64,000 nucleotides of DNA, taken from contig NC_034410.1 in the NCBI RefSeq assembly GCF_002078875.1, forward strand, positions 82,651,258-82,715,257. The letters run 5' to 3'. Source of the DNA: Numida meleagris (taxonomy: Eukaryota > Chordata > Aves > Galliformes > Numididae). The notes beneath the pieces were generated by a model, which saw nothing but the letters and a program-made list of their open reading frames with translations, was not told the origin of the DNA and did no database searches. Positions 1-20,685 of the stretch are shown piece by piece (the first letter of the stretch is position 1; each line of letters opens with the position of its first letter). Both the position numbers and the translations under genes were made by a program.

Positions 1-5210
<5,210 letters not shown>

Positions 5211-5318
5211 CTGAGGGTTGTGAGGAACGTTCATTACTGGATTCATCTTCTGTCACGGAAATTGCCATGGCAATTGTTGAAGCAGCAATGGAAATCATCT
5301 GTCCAGGAAGCTCTGCCC
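5211..5318 (-). CDS. TMEM245: TMEM245 coding exon 4
   Basis: 108-nt symmetric exon (phase 1 in and out), acceptor TTTTTGCAG, donor GTGACT. It reads AELPGQMISIAASTIAMAI, then SVTEDESSNERSSQPS. The first half aligns with the human segment ELPGQVISMAASTIANLAIS; the second half is an acidic and serine-rich cytosol-like linker that varies between species. No ORF of useful length marks it, because it is only 36 codons; it was placed by reading phase and homology. Confidence 0.9.
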
Positions 5319-7440
<2,122 letters not shown>

Positions 7441-9570
7441 CTAGCTGGTCTAGTGAGGGGCTTGTTGCCAGGTTCGAACTCTAAAATACAGGCTTCTTAC
7501 AGAAGGATCAAGCACAGGACTTCAGGCTGCATGTGAGAGGAGTGCAAATGTGGTTCGAAGTGTAAGGAGATAAGGCCACACATGCCTTTAGCCTGACATC
7601 AGTATGGTCTGAACATGAGGGGGGATACACTCTTTGCTTGACAGAAACGCTGGAGGAAGATTATGCAGCAAAAACCAAGCACTTAATTTGGAACTACTAG
7701 TGAAAGATCAGAATCCAAATGACACGGGGCCGGCAGCAGAACCAGTGGGGCTTTAGGGGACACAGAGGCAGCAGAGCACCACTCAGTCCAGCACAGCACA
7801 ACTTGCCAGCTTCTGTGCTCCAGTTCAAAGAAATAACGGGGCTTTATAGCCAAGATGGTCATTAGAAAGGACAAAAAAAGTGCTGCTCCTCAGCAGTTTT
7901 CGTTCACAGAAGTCATGACTTTAAAATAGCTTGTCACATGGAATTTTATCAAAACTCATTTAATTGAAGTCACAAAATGGTTCTGCCGTAACAAATCAAG
8001 TACCATCATTTTGGTTCTGCTGCTTGTTAAAAAGCAGGTATAAATCCGCTCATCAGATTAACCACAAGAGAGAATTCTATAATTAAGTCTTGAGATAAAC
8101 AATTTAAGCTTGAAAATGCTGAAAAGAAGAAAGCAGCAACTACAAGAGGCAGCAGGAGATAGCTGATACACAGTAGAAGATGTTAAATAAGAGGTATGAA
8201 AACCTGTAAGAAGTTTCAATAGTGCATTCTTTTTAAATATATCTCATATTTCTGCCCCAAATTCAACAAACATTCCCTGACTCCCTATCCATAACCAGTT
8301 AAGAAAACCTTCAAATTCCCATTCATAGATTCATAAATCCCAACAAAGCTTAAACAGGGCTTCTATTAACTGCATTTGCTGAATCAGACTTCACTCCAAA
8401 AGCTCAGAATGCACTGGCAGAGACAGAGAACAAGCAATTAGGCAGAACAGCAGAGCTCACTGAAAGCACATTCAGCTCTCTCCTGCTTTATGACACTGAA
8501 GAAGCAGAGCCTCAGCGAAGAGGTTTGTGTGACTACTCCAGCGTAGACTAAAGCCTAAAACTTATTACAAGTCCTAAGCATTAAGATTAAATTAAAAAAA
8601 AAAAAAATCATTTTGACCCATAGCAGCATGCTGAAGGCAATATAGTTTTTTTATCTAATTCATCCAGAAGTCATATTACAGCACAATTGCAAGAGATAAC
8701 TCAGTTCCAAGATGCGGCCCTACTCCAGCCACGCAACATCTGTGTGATGCATATTCCACCGGAGACAATTTTTAACTTTAAGTGACAAATTATCAAGAAC
8801 AAACATAGTAAGTTCAATCAGTTATTTTTCATTGGAAAATCTAAACCAACAGTAGGAAGCCAGGCATGAGCCTATGGTTAACAGCCAACAAACCAAAATG
8901 TGTTCCACTGCCTTTAGCCATGCATGTAGCTGAACTAAGAGCACATGAGGGCTTAGCTGTTGAATAATTATTCCTGTTCTGTTCATCAATTCTCATTTCT
9001 AAAAGCTCAGCAAATGACTCAAGTAGAAGTATTCCTAACTTCTATTGATTAGAGAGAAAGAGATCATTTCAGAATAAATGAGTCCTTGCATTTTAGAAAT
9101 TGAACGGTAACAATCCTCAATGCCTGTAAACAAACTGCAGCCATCCAGCTGATTCACGAGGTTTCACTTCAATGATACCATGGCACGATCAACTCACCAT
9201 CAGTTCACATTACAGCGAAGCACCTCTCAACTCAGTAGTGCTTCCCAGTTCTAAAAGGGACACGCTGAATGGGAACTAAGGTAGCCTGCTGAATTCATGG
9301 CTGAAAGCAGCTGACAGAGCACATTAACTTACATTGACAAAGACTAGGATTTTATCCCTTTCTAACCTGGCAACAGGTTCTTTCTGGGTTTTTGGCATTT
9401 TTTGGTTTGTTTAACCCTTGAAGTGCCTCTTATATAATTTTTCCTTCTCTTTTCTGAATGTTCTCCAAACATTTTGGCTACCAGAGTGAGAATAGTAACA
9501 GCCTCTTTATTATTACATGACCATTGCAACAACAGTCTCCATACAAATGAAGAATAAAAGATACCGTACA

Positions 9571-9594
9571 TACACAATTAAGCTTAATTGTGTA
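9571..9594. repeat. 24-bp perfect palindrome
   Basis: The half-site TACACAATTAAG is followed at once by its exact reverse complement, with a HindIII site (AAGCTT) at the centre and no spacer. It lies in TMEM245 intron 1. The role is unknown; it could form a cruciform or be a dimer binding site for homeodomain-like factors. Confidence 0.9.
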
Positions 9595-12500
9595 CACACA
9601 AGCCATGCTAACCCACAACGTGTATAGATTTGATTTATGTGGATGCAGCCAATCAGGTGACCAATGAACACACTTCAGATACTGCAAAACACATCAGCTA
9701 CCGTTAACTGTTTATTAAACAGAAGTCAGTCACAGATGTCTAACTTACTAAAAATATTAAAAATACATATTAAAAATAAACATATATCTAAGCTGTACAC
9801 TTCCCTGAACAAACAATTGCATAACTGCAGTGCAGTTTCTCCTATTTCAGCATCCACTTATGGGTTACAGCAGTAACTTTAAAGCACCAGATCTTAAGCT
9901 GTCTAAGCAAGTCTGAGGGGCTTCAGTTCTCTTCCAGTCGCCACCTGAAGTCAAAACCACACCATAAAAAGGCTGCAGCTTTTACATTAAGCATCTGCTT
10001 CAGTGTTTTGACTTCTCTTTTTAATTTTACTATCAGAAAGCATAAGATCCATCAGCACAACTGTTTCAACAATGTTAGCGAAAGATTGTTTTCAGTTCCA
10101 GTTTAACATGGGAGAATTAGAAAATGAGAGAAATGGTTTGGCTCTGGCATCATTTTTTCAATGAGAATGAGCTCCCTCTCCTACTCCTCAACCCCTGACA
10201 ATAAATAAAACTTTTTATTTACACAGCTCATTCTTTGTACCAGCAAGTTAATCTCTAAGGGAGAGGCTTTACGACCGAGCTCGTATAATACTTCACTGCT
10301 AGTGAAAGCAGCACCTTCCTTCTCTCCTACTGATGGAGATGCAGCCTCACCTCTCCTACACATCATGCGATTATCACTTACAAAATCAAATTATAGATCT
10401 CCAGAACAGGGGGATGTTCCCAAGCAAGCTGTCTCAAGTATATCCATATCTAGGCCTCATACAAATCCCTATAAAAAAGGGAATTTCATCATTTTAGCAT
10501 TTTGCAATGAGCAGCACTCATCCCACATGCAGAGTCTTCTTAGCCACTCCAAGCTTGTTTCGCAAACTTTTAAAGCAGTGTTACACCAGGTGAAGCCAGC
10601 CAAAGAAGAGCTCCTGTGACAGCAGTTCATTACTTCTACTTCTCTCTCCTCACTGGCAAAGCAGGCTGGCAAAGGAATGAAAGATGGCAAAAGCAGAACA
10701 CAAGAGTATGTTCTTAAAAACTGACTCCATCCAAGGTATTACATGCATCACTAAAAGCCAACTCTTTGCTGCGACGAACATTACAGAGTTTATCTAGTTG
10801 AAAATGTTTTTTCTAAACAAGAAAAAAAGATAATAAAGTGAGGAATTATGAAACCATCATTTTTATTCCAGTTTTCAGAACCAAAATTAATTTCATGAGG
10901 CTTTTCTGCTTCTTCCACAGTACACAAGATGCCGTAACATGCAGAGCTGAGCAGAACGAAGAAAGCATAACTAACCTTCAGTTCACAGAGAGATGGTTTT
11001 CACCAAACAAAGACCAGAATATGTAACCAAACCAACAAAAAAAAAAACTAGCCACACAGAGAATGCTACTGACCACTTAAGAGAAAACTCATCCTCCTCT
11101 TCCCTTCTCTAAGGAAACCTTCATTATTGAAAATTACATTTGACAGGAGTGAAAGTGAGCTTCAAACTTCTGTAGCACACAACACAAATTATCAGTTTTT
11201 ATGACATGATCCCATGATTGAGTTATTCCTTGTACTATGCTCACAGGAATAGAAACTTGCACCAGTTCTGCTTCTAGAACCCCCAGCTGTGATAAATAAC
11301 CACTTAAATACCTTTGATTTTAACATGCCATGGCTAGTAAACCAGATGAAACAGAAGCCTGGTGCTCAGTGAGATCCCAGTGACTAAACTAGGAACTTAC
11401 GATTGGAATTCTAGGTCAGGCAGGAACTGACTTTCAAAACCAATACTGTCATGCATGAGTTAAAAGCATTTTCCATGTCTTCTGCAACATTTCCTGTGCC
11501 GTGAATATAAGGAAATCCATTACACTGAGATACAGAAATCTGCAGCTACGGGTGCTAACACATCCCTCCTACATTTCACTTTTCCTGTTTTAATGGAAGT
11601 TACATATGAGAATCTTTTTAAATAAAAAGCTATTCAGGAATCCAGCTTTTCAAGCTACAGTTGTGAGAAGAACACATCAGATGCCCTCTTCCCAGATAGA
11701 GAGTGCCTCATGATGCCACCTCAATCAAAGATGGATCTTCAATGTGTATTAACTTTTTCCTCTTCTTGTTTCATTCCACAAGCACAGCTAAAATTTTGCT
11801 GGACTGTTCTACACCAACAATCCTTTCAGAAGTGGAAGAAAAATCAGTATTATTGTGTTCAAATAATAAATACCAAAAAATACCCAGCTTTGCATGGCAT
11901 TTATCATTAGACTCAAGATTTGTGTCAGCTTTGAGCTGCACTTCATGGATGTAAATCTAAACAGACTAATATGCCTTTTCAAGATAGGCAAGTTCTGGCA
12001 GGCTCTCCCAAAGCTGAGGTGGGCATGGAAGGGAAAAGGTGGGAAACAGCAGAAACAACCTAGTCTTTTCCTGCCCCTCTCCATCCTGTTTTAAATAGGA
12101 CACGTGGTTTCTACAAAATTGATCTCTACCAAGTTGTGACAACAAACCTGAACTGTGGTTTCGGTAGCATGTGTTTACAGTCAGTACCTGGCTGTCTGAT
12201 TTACAAGTTGTGACACCAAAATACTGAAAGGACTGTTACGAACGGCAAAAAGAATACTTCAAAAATCAGAACTGCATTTTTCTCACTTATAGTTATGCCA
12301 ACATTACAGTCAGACTTAACCCTTTCCTTCGTAAAAGAGAAATTGCCCGGTAGGTGAACTTCACAGAATATAGATGCTGCTGCTTCTCCGCATGCAATCC
12401 CCAACAGCACTACAGAAGCAGAACATCACGGATGCCCACAACCCCAGATGTTTGCCAGGAAGCACATTTGAGAATTTCAGTCTGCAAGGGATGCCTTAGG

Positions 12501-14794
12501 GACTGCTGACATCTAGTGCCAGCATGACAGTGTTAGCCCCGGTGGATGTCTTTGATAGTTCCCTGACAGGGAGAACACAGTCGACAGACTAAGACATACA
12601 ACATCATTTTAGGAAATACTCCATCCAATATACTGGTCACAGCAAACTGTATTTCAAGATTTGCCCAGCACTGTAGTGAGGAAAGGACCAATTAGCTCCT
12701 CTAACTGCATGCTACTAGCATAAAGCGAGTTGTATCTATTACATTCAGATACAGCTCAGCTAACAGTTTCAGAGACCTACAGTTCCATACAGGCCAAAAA
12801 AAGGCAGACACATATTTCTGAACCTCATCAATAAATTATGACAAACCACAGAAGAAAGATTAGCCATAGTGGAAAGATTCTGACAGCCTGGTAACCAAGT
12901 TCACTCTGGAGAATCCTGCCAATTATTACCACATCGGATTTAATTTACTCAGAAGATGAACTTCAGAGTCAATGCAGAATGGCTGTATAATTCATTTCAT
13001 CTGCTGGGATCTATAAACTAACCATTTTCTAAATAAACATGAGCCTCTGACTCCTGCTGAAAAATAAATAAATAAAGAGAACCAAGAGCATTTTCTGCGT
13101 AGTACTGCAACTGCAAAACGTCAGGATTAAGTAATTTGAACAGTTGACATGAAGCAGAAAGATTCCCCATACCTTTGTATAGTGCTGGATACAAGATTCC
13201 TCCTACAAAGCTACAATGGACACAACAGTCCAAGATTAGTTTTTAAAAGATAAGAGAACTGCAAGGGCAACTACTGAAATTGGTACAGCATATAAACTGG
13301 TAAGGGCATTGCCAGCCTGCTATGGGACAAACTCTTCCCTGTTTCAAAAAAGATATAGGAAAACCTTCCTCTTCCTTGTTAGGTTACCTGACATTCATGC
13401 AGAGAGCACACCCTCTATGTAACAGGCCAAGCAGTCTCCCATATTTCTCAAGCAAGCTTCTTCAAACAACAGGCAGGAACTGTACAGTGCGACAGGAAAG
13501 GGGATGGAGGGAACTAGCCTAAGATTCCGTGCTTATTCTCCAAATGCAGCATTTTATAAGTACTTAAACAATGTGCCTGTCATGGTGGGATCTAGGATTC
13601 CCAACTCAAACTACATTAGTGACAAAGAAATCCCAGACAGGAATGTATCCATTTCTCCACCTTCGTTCATCAATGCTGTAAACAGCTTTTCCAGATTTGA
13701 GGACAACAGCACTAGAAAGCTCTGCAGCACGCTGGTGCCAAGATGCAGTTTTCTATGTCATTATCACATGCTATTCCTGCATTTGGAGAGCACCGTTCTG
13801 GAAATAATGAGAAATTTCATCTCTGTATCACAGCTCAGCAGGTACCATAAAAATACCTTTAGAACCCCAAATTGGTACGTAAAAAAGACGTAACTGTTCT
13901 CCGTCAAATTCTAACAACAGACCCCTCTCACTCCCCTGGTACAGCTGAGGGAATCAGAAAGGGAGAAGACAACTGCGCATGTTCATCCTTTCTGCCAGCC
14001 AGGTGGTGCAAAGCTCCCAGTGGAAATAACTTTACACCTTTGCTGGACAGAACTGTGTGTGCCTGGAGCACAGACATTCATACTTTGTAAGATCAAAGCT
14101 GCCATAAACAACCGCACACTGCTATGCAAATGCTGTTCTCATTGTCAAAACCAGCAACACTGCAACAGGCATTAGTTTATCTTTTTTAGGCTTTTACTAA
14201 ATACATTATGTTCCTGGCAAGAAAGTGTTCCCTATTGGATAAGGGAAAAAATTATTTATTCTATATTAAGTTGTTGTGCATTGAAGTATTTCCAAACACG
14301 GAAGTCTGGTTTGGCTTAGTAGGCTGCTAAAATTAAGGGCAAAAAATGAGATGACCCTCCCTTTTCCTTATCACAGAGTATCTACAAACAAATTTTCATG
14401 CACGATAATATAGAGAAAGAACCATTCAGATGCCAGAGAACAAACAATGGAGCAAACTGACTAGCAATATGCAAAATTCCTGTGTGGCTAGCAAGCAGGC
14501 GGTACACATGCAAACATCGTCCTGCAATCCATCATGGAAACTGAACAGCTTTTAAATGCTTAACTGAAGTCAAAGCAGACGCAGCTCAAGGCTCCTCAGC
14601 AGCATAGATAAAATTAAGTTACTCTGCCACAGCTTTGAGATGATACAAGTCACACAGAAGAAAAGTTCATGAAACAGGAACAGGAAAGTACTATAAAGTG
14701 TATAGAAGGTGCCTAGCTGAACTGAGGAAATTTACCTAGGAGTGCCTAGGTTCTTTCCTGTGCAGTGTCTCAGGAAGAGAATTGGGCAGCATGA

Positions 14795-15000
14795 CACCTC
14801 CATGCTTCTCAAGCACCTCCAGGGACAGTGACTCCATCCCCCGCCCCCCCCTCTCCTCCCCCCGGCAGCCTGTTCCAATGCCTCACCACTCTTTCTGCAA
14901 ATAAATGTTTCCTCGTTACCCAACTTGAAGCTCCTCTGGCACAACTTAAAGCCATCACTTCTAGTCCGATTGCTAGCTCACTTAGCTGGCTACTGGTTTG
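14795..15000 (-). mobile_element. CR1 LINE fragment
   Basis: Reverse-strand CR1 3' region, recognised by CACCTCCAGGGACAGTGACT, GCAGCCTGTTCCAATGCCTC and the following ACTCTTTCTGCAAATAAAT. The 3' tip (GGTTGGAAAAGACC) is missing and the far end decays gradually. A C-rich run interrupts it near 14840-14863. Confidence 0.85.
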
Positions 15001-15699
15001 CTTAAGGAAGACCACAGTTAGCTCTTCTGACAGAAACCCCACATCTTCCCAAGGAACTTGAGCCTGAAGTTTTTCTAGGACCTTCTTTTTTCTTCCTAAT
15101 TAAAATCTTAGAGCACTCCACTGAACAGAAAGGTCACTGTAGAAACACCAGAACAAAGCAGAAGACTCAGACACAGCTGAGCGAGCCTGTGGTGAGCAGG
15201 TACAGGCATGGGGTAGTGCACTACAGCCACAGTTACTATTAACTACTTCTGGTAGCTCTCTACACATCAGCCATCATTACAGCGTGATTAATGAAGTCCA
15301 AATAAGGCACTGGACTTAGCCAAGTCACCCAGTTTAGCAACAGCACATCTGCATAACACGTGCCAATCCAGAGGGAAGCCTGAAGCTTAGCAAGGAAACG
15401 ACACAGCAACAAATCAAAACTTCCAGTCCGTATGACAAGTCATGTTTGTGCTCCTCCACCACCTCACTGCAGGTACATGGAAACGCTCACAACTTGCCTC
15501 TTTGTAAAAAGGGCACGCCTGCCTGCTCTGCCTTACTCAGCGTTAACCATACTTGTGAAGACTGAACACATCTCCCCGACACTTTCCAGCACACGCAAAC
15601 ACTTCGAGCAGAAAGCCACGCACACCCTTTCCTCCCATTTTCACACACCCTCCAGCCCATCCAATCTGCATCAGAAACACACCGCTGTAAAAAAGCTCA

Positions 15700-16887
<1,188 letters not shown>

Positions 16888-17423
16888 TCACTCTCTGGAA
16901 GCAGATAGTTCTCCCAAGTGCAGTGTCATTGCAAAGGTGGAGAGCAATACAGGTCAGAGCAGCTGGAGAACTGTTCTTGCCTGAGCCTGCCCTGGCAGCA
17001 GGTTGTTTCACAGGGAAACGTCTGTGCTTTTACTGGACGTTAAGCTCCTTGGGAAAAGTGGTTCTGACAGGATGTTTAGACCTGACGTGTGTGATATTAT
17101 GTTATATATCATTTTATTTATTTGTGAATAAGGAGGAACTAATTCCCTGCATCATTTGTACGCCAGACACCTGTGTCTATACATGAGGTGCCAGGTAGTG
17201 TTGGAGGGGCCGTCTACATGCATCTATAAATATGATTGATCTGAGTGAGGTTTTTTTTTTGAGGACAGAGATCCACTACATTTGAAGCAGCTGGGTGCTG
17301 GCACTGTGCTATGCCAACTGTTTGCCTGTCACAGCTTCAGGTAACCTTCAGCAGGTACTGAACATATCGGCAGTGCCACCACAAGGCCTCTGTAGTGATC
17401 CTCCCTCTTCTGAAGGGGAAATG

Positions 17424-17754
17424 CTGCATAACATCTGTAATGTGATGGAAAGTGCAGCAATGACAGCAGAGCAGTAAGGTCCCAGGCTGCAGCAAGGGAG
17501 AATTTGCTCAAATACAAGTCATGGGCACAGAAATAGAGGAAAGACTCTGCTTACCTTCAGAGGGCCTCAGGTACATAGGGATCTCCAGCAAGATACCCTT
17601 GCCTCCACTGCCAACCCTTAAATGAGGTCTGGGAAGGAGTGGATCCTAGCTGCATGCCTTCCAGTCACTCAGGTGCACTGCATGCACCTAAGCTCCCCTG
17701 GGTTGGCCTTGCCTTCCTACCAGATGCTTAATCACTGCTTCGGTCCACGACTTA
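17424..17754 (+). repeat. Unnamed dispersed repeat, copy A
   Basis: About 330 bp that is clearly homologous to 51633-51962 in the same orientation, with perfect blocks of over 30 bases around GCCAACCCTTAAATGAGG and CACTCAGGTGCACTGCATG. The body is more diverged at its left end. I do not recognise the family; a solo LTR-like or SINE-like origin is possible. Confidence 0.8.
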
Positions 17755-18028
17755 CCATTTCTGCTACACCTCTAAAACACAGTTTGCATGCCTCTGAACA
17801 TACGAGAAGTGCATGCCAACTGGAATTTGGTTTTGTTCTAGACTGTTTAGCATTTACATATGAGTTTAACAGTTTATGTAATGTGGTGGTGGATTTGCAA
17901 CCACCGGGACTTTGGAATGTTTCTTGTTTAATGTAGGCTGTGATTACCTTGAGCACAATTGTTTTTAACTCATAAAACAGAAATACAGCTGATGATAGCC
18001 CAGTTTTTAAAGGCAGAGCAGTATCAAG

Positions 18029-18245
18029 AATCGTAGAATCATTAAGGTTGGAAAAGACCGCTGAGATCATCTAGCCCAACCACCAACCCATCCGCACCAT
18101 GCCCACAAACCATGTCCCTCAGTGCCACATCCACACAGTTCTTGAACACCTCCAAGGTCAGTGACTCCACCCCCTCCCTGGGCAGCCTGTTCCAATGCCT
18201 CACCACTCTTTTGGAGAAGTTTTTACTAATATCCAAGCTGACAAC
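18029..18245 (-). mobile_element. CR1 LINE 3' fragment
   Basis: Begins with the CR1 3' end in reverse (GAATCATTAAGGTTGGAAAA), then CCAACCACCAACCCATCC, GACTCCACCCCCTCCCTGGG and CAGCCTGTTCCAATGCCTCA. It is 5'-truncated after about 215 bp, as usual for CR1. An open frame through it is repeat-derived. Confidence 0.95.
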
Positions 18246-20613
18246 AGGCTACTGTAGAAACCTACCTGTGTCATCAGCCAAAGGAGGAAAGACAGGGTTT
18301 TTTCCACGCTTGGTGTAACTGTGCTGCATCCTACAGCTGTAGGTGGTGGAGCAGGGTCTGCCAGTTTCCTGGAGCTTTTGGCTGGCAGTCCCTACTCTTC
18401 CATGCCACAAAGGCTTTGCTGCTAGTTACGTACCAATTACTGTTTACAGAGGTCCCTCTTCGTTCATGCAGCAACTCATTCTCCTTTGCCAAACAGACCC
18501 TGTGCAGGTTCAAATGCTTTAACTTCATGCAGCAGAGGCATTTAGAGACCTACAGGCACCTTGTTTGATCATGATGATGCATTACAAGCAGCTGTCCATA
18601 TGAGAAAGAAGCTCTTACTGCACCTTGAAATGATACTGTCACTCACTGCTCTTTGATCAGATACCTTCTGGAAGAATTCTGAAATAGCTAACAAATGTGC
18701 ATCGCTGCCTGATCCTTTTCTTCCTAGGGAAGCACGTCAAAAAAGAGATTCTAATGGTTCATTATAATACATTTATTGCATTAAAATTCAATTAGCAGTT
18801 GAGATTTGGAGGGGGGAGAAGGGGTGTTGAGAATAAAAATTCTTCAGTTAGATATACAGAGATGCCAGCAAATCATGTCTTCGTCGGCACATTGTTATTC
18901 CTTTGATTTTTCTTAACAGACGGAGGCAATCGTTCTTCACAGACAGAAATTAATGTCACCACTTTGCCTTGAAGGAAGCTATAAATACTGATTTACATAA
19001 GTTGAGGATTTGGTCCATACTGTAGAAAGCCTTCCCTATTTAATTGTGATTCACTAAACGTAGCAGAAGTTAAAAAAAAGTGCAAGGAAATGGCAGTTGC
19101 TGTCTCACGTTACCACAACATGAACGCTGAAAAGCAGGGATGTGAACACAGAAAGTAATCTCTGAGGTGACAGCTGACGGAGGATCTTCACAATATACTA
19201 TTTCAAGGTCTGAAAACTTAATTCCAGAACAGATTTCAAACAGTGACTGCAGCCTTAACGGCCGATTTTTTTGAACATTGAAGGGCAATATGGTATTTAG
19301 GTATAGATTGCCCTGGCACTTTGTGTTTTAAGGACTTTTATGGCCATAGGTGTATAGTGCACCTCAGGGACCTATACTACCAGAAATTCTCCAGCACAGC
19401 CTTTGGACATATTTTACTATTAGTAACTCTTCAAGGGTGAAGAGGACAGAAAAGAAGTGCTTTTTGGCGAAATAGAAAAGTGTGTGGTAAACATTGATAG
19501 TCCTATGTCAACAGTAATATAAAACGAAATATTATCTCATGAATAGGTAAACTTGTAACTTCCGTCTGCTGCAGCATTAGTGACTGTGTGTGCTGAACTG
19601 AAGCTTTTTGAGTGCCCTTTGAAGAAATCCGTAGTTCTCATTCACTTGGTGTGCAGTCAACACAGCTGCAATTGCCAGGCAGTCTCAGATGTGATACCAA
19701 AATACTGGATACTGAGGTGGCTGGGAAGCAGAGGAGACAGATAACATTGGCAACAGCAAGTTAATCACGATTTATACCTGTAATAAACGCACAAAACTAT
19801 GAAATCACTCAGCAACAAAGCCAGCAGGTGCCAGCACTGGCCTACACATGTGGAAAATAAGTCTATCCCTGCTTGGGAGACTGTTTTTTATTTTTGTTTT
19901 TAAACTTGTGTAACTGAATATATGTGTACCTGCAGTTGGGGTTGATCTCACTTCATTAATTCAGTTTACTGGAAAAGTAATATCTTAACACACTTAACAT
20001 AATACTTAACATAAACTATTACCAGTTCAGTAAGAGCTAGAATAAAGACCTTACAGTTTATCATTCAGATATAAACTTTGTATTTATAGGTCACTTTGTA
20101 TTTTAGGCTAAAGGAAAAAAAAAAGTATGCTGATCAAAACTGAAGCATCTCTGTGAGCCTTCTAGAGCTGATTTTTCTTGCTGATATGGGACTCTCTCCT
20201 CTCCCTTTCCACTCTCCGTCTTCATTTCAACACCATGTTTTTGGCACTGCTTCAGGAGCTGCTCCGTTTGGCCACGCAGCAAGGCAGCGATGAAGGTCAA
20301 ACACCTAGATCTGAAATATTACTATCTTGACTGTACTTGCATCAAATACATTAAAAACACAACAGAGAGGTCACCGCAGGAACCTCTACATTCTGTTTAG
20401 TTGTAGCAAATGTCAGTTGGGTTGATTTGTTAAAATATAGCTGATTTCTTTACTTACAGCTTCACAGTGATTCTGATGGTGGAAAACAGAAGTAGTCTCT
20501 CACATTGTTACTGTGACCAGGCTCATTGACTGAAATGGAATTACTCAGGGTAATAAATTGAAACCCATGGCACAGGAAGGAATTATTAACACAACATAAG
20601 GCATAGACCTTTC

Positions 20614-20632
20614 TTTTTTTTTTTTTTTTTTT
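20614..20632. repeat. Poly-T run (T19)
   Basis: Uninterrupted run of T on the plus strand, just beyond the candidate poly(A) site. Confidence 0.95.
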
Positions 20633-20679
20633 AACGTTTTGTAAATGCCATACCACACACTTCTTAGACTAAAAAAGCA

Positions 20680-20685
20680 TTTATT
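20680..20685 (-). terminator. Candidate FRRS1L poly(A) signal AATAAA
   Basis: On the minus strand AATAAA is followed after about 20 bases by a GT-rich stretch (AGTGTGTGGTATGG), the usual arrangement of a cleavage and polyadenylation site. Cleavage would fall near 20655-20667. It is the best-formed candidate I noticed downstream of FRRS1L. Confidence 0.4.

Noticed and set aside
13504..13893. 129-codon plus-strand frame in TMEM245 intron 1
   Set aside because: No recognisable family, no nearby splice or promoter evidence; length is within chance for 64 kb.
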